Below are positions 57,251-64,000 of a DNA stretch of 64,000 nt, piece after piece. Every line of letters begins with the position of its first letter. Within the stretch, counting starts at the first letter, position 1. Origin of the DNA: Bufo bufo (Eukaryota > Chordata > Amphibia > Anura > Bufonidae); contig NC_053389.1 in NCBI RefSeq assembly GCF_905171765.1, positions 782,384,772-782,448,771 on the forward strand, given 5' to 3'. Position numbers and translations under genes: made by a program. Under the pieces are notes generated by a model. That model worked only from the letters and a program-made list of their open reading frames with translations. It was not told the origin of the DNA and made no database searches.

Positions 57251-57437
57251 GACAAATTAGATTCTGAACAAATGCAAATTTCTTCGCACTTCGTGGTAAC
57301 GAATAGCAATTTTTCCTAACATGGCGGCTAAAATGGCAGCTACAAGTGTGAGGACATGGGGCAAGGAACTCTGGGAAGAGAGGGATGAGCCCTAATGCCA
57401 TGCATGCAGCCAATCAGCAGCCAGCCAGCCCGGTAAT

Positions 57438-58180
57438 TAGAGATGTCGCAAACATAAAATTTTCCATTCGTGAACGCGAACTTCCGCGAATGTGCGCGAA
57501 TGGGCGAACCGAACAAACCGCCATAGACTTTAATAGACAGGCGAATTTTAAAACCCACAGGGACTCTTTCTGGCCACAATAGTGATGGAAAAGTTGTTTC
57601 AAGGGGACTAACACCTGGACTGTGGCATGCCGGAGGGGGATCCATGGCAAAACTCCCATGGAAAATTACATAGTTGACGCAGAGTGTGGTAAGTTGAATT
57701 CGCAATGCGATTAATATAACCTGTATTAATCGCATTGCGATTACAACTTAGATCTGAGTTCCTAATGGTTGTATTGCTAGAATTGACGAATATAACGAAT
57801 ATAGCACTATATTCTCAATCTTCGTTATATTCTAGCAATACAACAACCATTAGGAACCCAGCTCTAAGTTGAATTCACAATGCGATTAATATAACCTGTA
57901 TTAATCGCATTGCGATTACAACTTAGTCAAATTTGTGACACTGCAGCTTCAGAATGAATCTAAGATGGATGCTGTCCTTTCTTTTTGAAAGGAGGTGGGA
58001 GGGTCTGGGAGGGAGGGTATGATGCTGATTGGCTGGAATGTGTCTGCTGACTGTGAGGTACAGGGTCAAAGTTTGCTTAATGATGATGTATAGGGGGCGG
58101 ACCGAACATCGCATATGTTCGCCCGCCGCGGCGAACGCGAACAAGCTATGTTCGCCGGCGAATAGTTCGGGACATCTCTA
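57438..58180. mobile_element. hAT-type non-autonomous element (743 bp)
   Basis: Ends TAGAGATGTCGCAAAC and (inverted) TAGAGATGTCCCGAAC are flanked by CCGGTAAT (57430-57437) and CCGGTGAT (58181-58188), an 8-bp duplication with one mismatch. The ends are rich in GCGAACGCGAAC motifs. A palindrome at 57690-57925 is inside. Confidence 0.85.
57690..57925. repeat. Palindrome of the ATTCG/AATGCGATTAAT type
   Basis: AAGTTGAATTCGCAATGCG at the left is mirrored by CGCATTGCGATTACAACTT at the right; the inner arms TTCCTAATGGTTGTATTGCT / AGCAATACAACAACCATTAG surround ATAGCACTATATTC. Each arm itself contains a small palindrome. Same layout as 1021-1236. Confidence 0.85.
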
Positions 58181-58499
58181 CCGGTGATGTCACAGCCCTA
58201 TAAATACGGCGGCCATCTCAGATTCTGCCATTCATAATCGTACTTTGTTCGGGGACAGAAATTTATGTAGGGGCAAGGGAGAGTGAAAGGAAACCTCATT
58301 GCGAAAAAAAAAATATGCGTTTTATAAGTGCACGATAAGGATAGGGAGGAATCATTTCACATCATCTTAGTGCAGGGACAGACGTTGCAGGGGCTAGGGA
58401 GAGTCATACCGAAAACATCATTGGAAAAAAAATACAATTTACAAGTGCAGGGAAAGATTATTTGGGGATCCAAATAGCCATTATGCAGCTCTGTCATTC

Positions 58500-58985
58500 C
58501 AGCAAGTGTTATGTTGAAAAGCCTTTAGTGGCTTATATCTGTGGAAAAAGAGAAATATATACTCTGTTCACTTCTGCAGCTATATATGATGAAAGCGTTT
58601 AGTTCCCCTTTTATAGTACAATACGATAAAAATAGACGTTGTTCACATTTGGTGTTATTTGCACTATAAGCGTTTCTTGTAATATTTCTAGAGAAAAAGA
58701 GAAAAATACGTGCTGTTCACATTTGGTGCTATTTGCGCTAACAGCGTTTCTTATCATATTTATAGAGAAAAAGCAAAAAATACACGCCGTTCAAATTTGA
58801 TGTTCTTTGCGCTAACAGCGTTTCTTGTCATATTTCTAGAGAAAAAGAAAAGAATACACACCGTTCACATTTGGTGTTATTTGCGCAGAAAGAATTTAGT
58901 GGCCTATTTCAGTACAATACGAGAAATATATACTTAGTTTACGTTTGCTGTTATTTGCAAAGAAATAATTTAGTGGCCTATTTCA
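58500..58985. repeat. Degenerate tandem repeat, unit about 90 bp
   Basis: Repeated GTTCACATTTGGTGTTATTTG, GCGTTTCTTGTAATATTTCT and GAGAAAAAGAGAAAAATAC blocks, about five copies with drift. Confidence 0.75.
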
Positions 58986-59084
58986 GTACAAAAAGAACAA
59001 TATATTTGTCGCTATGCACTAAGTGAAAGGGCTGCCAAAAATCGGCACTACAATACACCCTTTATTACACATATAGGAGGGCAT

Positions 59085-60450
59085 TATACACACCCTTGAA
59101 AAATTATGATTGATGGCCTGCTGGTGACCCTCAAAAACTATTGGAGCAAGGGACTGCTGATCTGAGAATCTAAAACATTAGGGGCGAGGGCCTGCTGCTG
59201 AGATGACCATCTAAAACATTAGCGGTGAAGGTCTGCTGCTGATTTGACCATCTAAAACATTATAGGTGAGGGTCTGCTGCTGAGCTGACTCTCTAAAACA
59301 TTAGGGGCGAGTGCCTGCTGCTCATCTGACCATCTAAAACATTATGGGCGAGGGGCTGCTGTTGAGCTGACCATCTAAAACATTAGGGGCGAGGGCCTGC
59401 TGCTGAGCTGACCATGGAAAAAACTTTTGGGCGAGGGCGTGCTGCTGAGCTGACCATCTAAAACATTATGGGCGAGGGCCTGCTGCCGAGCTGACCATCT
59501 AAAACATTATGGGCAAGGGCCTGATGCTGAGCTGACCATCTAAAACATTAGGGGTGAGGGTCTGCTGCTGAGCTGACCATCTAAAACATTAGGGGCAAGG
59601 GCCTGCTGCTGCTAAGCTGACCATCTAAAACATTAGGGGCGAGGACCTGCTGCTGAGCTGACCATCGAAAAAATTATGGTTGAGGGTCTGCTGCTGAGCT
59701 GACTCTATAAAACATTAAGGCGAGTGCCTGCTGCTGATCTGACCATGGAAAAATTATGTGCGAGGTCCTGCTGCTGAGCTGACCTTCTAAAACATTAGGG
59801 GTGAGGGTCTGCTGCCGAACTGACTCTCTAAAATATTAGGGGTGAGTGCCTGCTGCTGAGCTGACCATTAGTGATGAGCAGCATAGGCAATATTCGTATT
59901 CATGATATATTCCGAATTTTTGGACTAATATTCGCCATAAATTCGTAAATTCTAGAATTCGTGATCTCCAGTCATTATTTTCTTGATTACGAAAATCAGT
60001 AATCGGAAAATTTGCAATAAAAATTTGTGATACCAAAATTCGCGATCAACACTACTCCTAAAGTCAAAGATATTGCAGCCTTCTCATTGGCCCATAAGCA
60101 AGAATCAGTGAGAGATAATGGGTACTGATGAAAAAAAATCTAGCATTTTTGCGAATGCGAAGATATAGCCCTATATTCTAGATATTCGCGAATTCTCGAA
60201 GTGCCAATATTCGCATTAAAAATTCACGATTAGAATATTCGCGATCAACACTACTGACCTTCAAAAAAATTATGGTTGAGGGTCTGCTGGTGAGCTGAAT
60301 CTCTAAAACATTAGGGGTGAGTGCCAGCTGCTGATCTGACCATCAAAAAAATGATGGGCGAGGGCCTGCTGCTGAGCTGACCATCGAAAAAATTATGGTT
60401 GAGCGTCTGCTGCTGAGCTGACACTCTAAAATATTAGGAGTAAGGGCAGC
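59085..60450. repeat. Tandem repeat, unit about 60 bp, interrupted by a MITE
   Basis: Around sixteen copies of CTGCTGCTGAGCTGACCATC then TAAAACATTAGGGGCGAGGG. The array is broken at 59869-60253 by a small hAT-type element and resumes afterwards with the same unit. It lies downstream of the minus-strand hAT transposase. Confidence 0.9.
59869..60253. mobile_element. Small hAT-type MITE inside the tandem array
   Basis: TAGTGATGAGCAGCATAGG at 59869 and ...GCGATCAACACTA ending at 60253, flanked by CTGACCAT (59861-59868) and CTGACCTT (60254-60261). The interior has ATTCG-rich palindromic wording. 385 bp. Confidence 0.82.
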
Positions 60451-60592
60451 CTAATAAGCATGTTGATATGATGGAGAAAGAGGACGAGAATGGAAAGATT
60501 GAACCATATACCCTTTTTTGTGGTGGAAGAGGTGCATGGGAATACAGTGTATTCAATACACCATAAAAGCCACATTTAAAGTGCCTTTATGT

Positions 60593-62830
60593 TCAGCCGC
60601 TTTCCTCTGGTGGAGTAGAGAAGTCAGGGGCAATCCAGGCCTTGTTCATTTTGATAAGAGTAAACCGCTTATCAATTATGCCCCTAGCAGCACTATCAAT
60701 TATGCCCCCAGCAGCACTAAATACCCGCTCTGACAAAACGCTGGCGGCAAGGCAGGCCAGCACATCCAAGGCATAGAGCGTCAGTTCGTGCCACGTGTCC
60801 AGCTTGGACACCCAATAGTCGTAAGGCACAGAGGGATCTGGACACGGTCTGCTACATACTCCTTCACCATCTTTCCATCCTTGTGACACTAGGCCGTGCA
60901 TCAGGTTGAGGGTGCTGGCAGGGTGTCATGAAACTGTCCCAGGCTTTGGAGAGTGTTGCCCTGCCTCTGTTGGAACTGCTGTGTCTTCCCCTCCCCTCCC
61001 CTCCTCGGTTGCCCAAGGAACTACGTACTCTGCAGCCAGCGTTGTTAGCTGGAAATGTTTGGAGCAATTTTTACACAAGGACCTTCTGATATTGCACCAT
61101 TTTGCTAGTCCTCTCCACCACAGGAATGAGAGATGAGCGGGGGTCGAGAAGGGTGAACATCCAGTAATCGGTGTTGGCCAAAATGCGTATAACGTGAGGG
61201 TAACGAGAAAGGCAGCATAACAAAAAGTCAGCCATGTGTGCTAGAGTACCAACAGACAAGACTTCGCTGTCCTCATCAGTAGGATGACACTCAATCTCCT
61301 CATCCTCTTCCTCCTCTTCGGCCCTCCACGCTGAACAGATAGAATAAACCTGCTATGGGTACTACCCTCTGTAGCGGAAGCAACCGTCTCCTGCTCCTCC
61401 TTATCATCCAATTAGCACTGAGAAGATGAACTGAGGGTAGTCTGGCTATCACCCTGTGTACTGTCTTCCCCCATTTCCACCTCTTCCATATGCAAAGCGT
61501 CCACCTTCTTTGCGAGCAGCGAGCGTTTCAGTAGACACAGAAGTGGGATGGCTACGCTAATAATAGCGGCATCGCCTCTAACCATCTGTGTTGATTCCAC
61601 AAAGTTGAGTAAAACCTCACAGAGGTCAGACATCCATGCCCACTCGTCGCTTGTGAAGAGCAGAAGCTGACTGGAAAGGCGACAACCATGTTGCAGCTGG
61701 TATTCCATTACTGCCTTCTGCTGCTCACAAAGCCTGGCCAACATGTGGAACGTGGAGTTCCAGCGCATGCTCACGTCGCACAACAGTCGGTGAGCTGGCA
61801 ATTGCAAGCGCTGCTGCAGTGCTGCCAGACCGGCGGCAGCTGTAGATGACTTTAAGAAATGGGCACACACGCAGCGCACCTTCACCAGTAGCTCAGGAAA
61901 ATTGGGGTAGGTTTTGAGAAACCGCTGAACCACTAAGTTTAAGACGTGGGCTAGGCATGGTATGTGTGTGAGCTTGCTGAGCTCCAAAGTTGCCACCAAG
62001 TTACGGCCATTATCAGACACAACCATGCCTGGTTGTAGGTTGAGTAGCTCAGTCTGGTTCCTTATACCTTGCCACAGCTCTGTGGCGGTGTGCTGTTTGT
62101 CACCTAAGCAATTAGTTTCAGCACAGCCTGTTGCCACTTCCCCACTGCAGTACTACACTGCTTCCAGCTACTGACTGATGGCTGACTGGTACTGAAAGAC
62201 GACAATTCAGAGGTGGAAGTGGAGGAGGTGAAGGGGGGGGTTGCAGCCACTAACGTAGGTGGTGGCGGAAATCCTGATGGAAGTAGGGCCCGCAATCCTT
62301 GGCGTCGGTAGCACATGTGCCATCCCTGGGTACAATTCGCTCCCAGCCTCCACAGCGTTCACCGAGTGTGCCGTCAGGGAAATGTAGCGTCCCTGGCCAC
62401 AAGCACTTGTCCATGTGTCAGTCGTTAAGTGGACCTTCCCAATAACTGCATTGGTCAGGGCACGGGTGATGTTACGGGACACATTCTGGTGTGAGGCGAA
62501 GAAGGCACACCAGGCAAAATAGTGTCGGCTGGGGACTGAGTAACGAGGGACGGACGCCGACATCAGGCTGCGGAAAGCCTCAGTGTCCACAAGCCTAAAT
62601 GGCAAAATTTCCAGGGCCAGCAATTTGGAAAGGTGAGCATTTAGTGCTATGGTCTGTGGGGGGTAGCTGGGTATTTGCGCTTTCGTTCAAAGGCCTGGGG
62701 TATGGACATCTCTACGCTGTGCTGGGACACAGAAGTGGATGTGCTAGCTGATGGTGCTTGCAAAAGTCCAGGTGCAGAGAGGGAGGCATCCGGGCTTTGC
62801 GTTTTGGACAGGGGATTGGCCAGCATGTAA
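60593..62830 (-). pseudogene. Second hAT-family transposase pseudogene
   Basis: On minus, homology starts near 62700 (QAFERKRKYPA), with a frame from 62623 containing HLTTDTWTSACGQGRYISLTAH, which includes the first catalytic Asp region. Frame changes occur near 62300 and 62140. The next frame (62137-61412) carries SDNGRNLVATL, IPCLAHVLNLVVQRF and RWNSTFHMLARLCEQQKA. Another shift leads to 61259-61071 (LLDPRSSLIP), and the last frame (60901-60593) holds the C-terminal dimerisation region (LACLAASVLSERVFSAAGG) ending at TGA 60593-60595. It is about as long as an intact copy minus the N-terminal BED finger but broken at several points. It is related to, but clearly diverged from, the copy at 23993-25960. 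Confidence 0.87.
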
Positions 62831-62831
62831 C

Positions 62832-63175
62832 TAGTGATGAGCGGCAGGAGCTATATTCGAATTCGCAATATCTCATGAATATTTGGGCGAATATTCATCA
62901 TATATTCGCAAATTTGCAAGTTCAAGATTACAAGATTTTCTTGATTGCGAAAAATCGGCAATGTAATATTCGCGTAATGTGTGTGAAATACAGGCGTAGA
63001 TCACTTTTGCTAATTTTTCCAAGCTGCTAAAAATTTCGTGAGACTGGAGAAAATGGTTGGCACGCAGAACATAAAAAATGGCTTTATATGCAGTTAGAGT
63101 GCTCCAATATATTCGCAAATCGCCACTAATGAAGCGAATATTTTGGTGCAATATGTGAAACTTCACATTTTAGCA
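62832..63175. mobile_element. Probable small hAT-type MITE in the hAT transposase 5' region
   Basis: TAGTGATGAGCGGCAGGAGC at 62832, preceded by CATGTAAC, opens an ATTCG-rich segment like 59869-60253. The right border is not clear, so the end is approximate. Confidence 0.5.
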
Positions 63176-63299
63176 GGTCTGCATGTATGTATGCACAGCA
63201 GAACCTATTACACTACCTAACACACTGCACTGCAACAGCTACACTGTATCAAGATATAACCTACACTGACTATCTCCCACTAACTATCTGTATTATATA

Positions 63300-64000
63300 C
63301 ACTCACCTAAAGAATTATTAGGAACACCATACTAATATGGTGTTGGACCCCCTTTTGCCTTCAGAACTGCCTTAATTCTACGTGGCATTGATTCAACAAG
63401 GTGCTGATAGCATTCTTTAGAAATGTTGGCCCATATTGATAGGATAGCATCTTGCAGTTGATGGAGATTTGAGGGATGCACATCCAGGGCACGAAGCTCC
63501 CGTTCCACCACATCCCAAAGATGCTCTATTGGGTTGAGATCTGGAGACTGTGGGGGCCATTTTAGTACAGTGAACTCATTGTCATGTTCAAGAAACCAAT
63601 TTGAAATGATTCGAGCTTTGTGACATGGTGCATTATTCTGCTGGAAGTAGCCATCAGAGGTTGGATACATATTCTCATTCTGTTTACGCCAAATTCGGAC
63701 TCTACCATTTGAATGTCTCAACAGAAATCGAGACTCATCAGACAAGGCAACATTTTTCCAGTCTTCAACAGTCCAATTTTGGTGAGCTCGTGCAAATTGT
63801 AGCCTCTTTTTCCTATTTGTAGTGGAGATGAGTGGTACCCGGGGGGGTCTTCTGCTGTTGTAGCCCATCCGCCTCAAGGTTGTGCGTGTTGTGGCTTCAC
63901 AAATGCTTTGCTGCATACCTCGGTTGTAACGAGTGGTTATTTCAGTCAACGTTGTTCTTCTATCAGCTTGAATCAGTCGGCCCATTGTCCTCTGACCTCT
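63300..64000 (-). mobile_element. Tc1-like transposon, cut by the window edge
   Basis: The terminal repeat CACTCACCTAAAGAATTATT begins at 63300 after TA (63298-63299). Only one end is in the window. The transposase runs on minus toward the edge. Confidence 0.88.
63332..64000 (-). pseudogene. Tc1-like transposase, partial, internally deleted
   Basis: The minus-strand frame, open from the window edge region, ends at TAG 63332-63334. Visible are the second helix-turn-helix part (TTLRRMGYNSRRPPRVP), first catalytic D (LSDESRF) and the E block (WPPQSPDLNPIEHLW). Between MYPTS and DGYFQQ about fifty residues expected in this family appear to be missing, and the second catalytic Asp is Asn (QQNNAPCH). 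With those two changes the enzyme should be inactive even though the frame has no stop. The N-terminus is beyond the window. Confidence 0.85.

Larger units (their letters stand above)
57251..64000 (-). mobile_element. Second hAT element, heavily nested, runs off the window
   Basis: The transposase remnant (60593-62830, minus) lies between long tandem arrays (58200-60450) and non-coding sequence at 63175-63297. Target duplications show that the small elements at 57438, 59869 and possibly 62832, and the Tc1 at 63300, inserted into it. The left limit near 57251 is approximate and the right end lies outside the window. Confidence 0.55.

Overview
The window reads as intergenic DNA of a large, repeat-rich vertebrate genome. 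It is most likely an anuran amphibian (frog or toad). That is inferred from the repeat mixture: Tc1-like elements with roughly 200-bp inverted ends, TTAA-bounded piggyBac-like elements with long AT-rich non-coding arms, hAT elements with BED/Ac-type transposase remnants, ATTCG-rich foldback elements, chromodomain Ty3/gypsy retrotransposons and a CR1-like LINE. I found no convincing host exon, tRNA, rRNA or CRISPR. All protein-coding signal belongs to transposable elements, and every copy carries at least one disabling lesion.

Layout. 0.3-1.5 kb: a TTAA-bounded non-autonomous element packed with foldbacks. 2.1-8.8 kb: a minisatellite-bearing repeat interrupted by a full-length but decayed gypsy element (3207-8424, 5-bp target duplication CCTGC). 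8.8-12.7 kb: a short TTAA element, then a piggyBac-like non-coding element interrupted by a 5'-truncated CR1 LINE on the minus strand. 14.5-22.8 kb: a Tc1 element whose right end is split by a 6.7-kb TTAA-flanked insert; the insert holds a decayed piggyBac transposase and an hAT-type non-autonomous element with a flipped 27-bp minisatellite and a 352-bp palindrome. 22.8-26.8 kb: a small hAT element and a 3.3-kb hAT element with a decayed transposase. 27-29.7 kb: tandemly duplicated piggyBac-like non-coding sequence. 30-46 kb: mostly unique-looking or old sequence with scattered small foldback, Harbinger-like and hAT-like elements and one internally deleted Tc1. 46.6-54.2 kb: a deep nest (solo LTR; TA-flanked foldback transposon; inside it a young, gag-less gypsy element on the minus strand). 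54.5-56.1 kb: a nearly complete Tc1 with two in-frame stops. 57.2-64 kb: a second hAT element with long tandem arrays, interrupted by three small hAT-type elements and by a Tc1 copy that runs off the window.

How the parts relate. The biology here is insertion history. Target duplications (5 bp for gypsy, TA for Tc1, TTAA for piggyBac, 8 bp for hAT, TTA for Harbinger-like) are readable at most borders, so the order of many insertions can be reconstructed. The most informative cases are the split Tc1, the gag-less gypsy inside a 3'-to-3' foldback transposon, and the mixed-family ends of the TTAA insert. No previously undescribed functional system is supported by the sequence.
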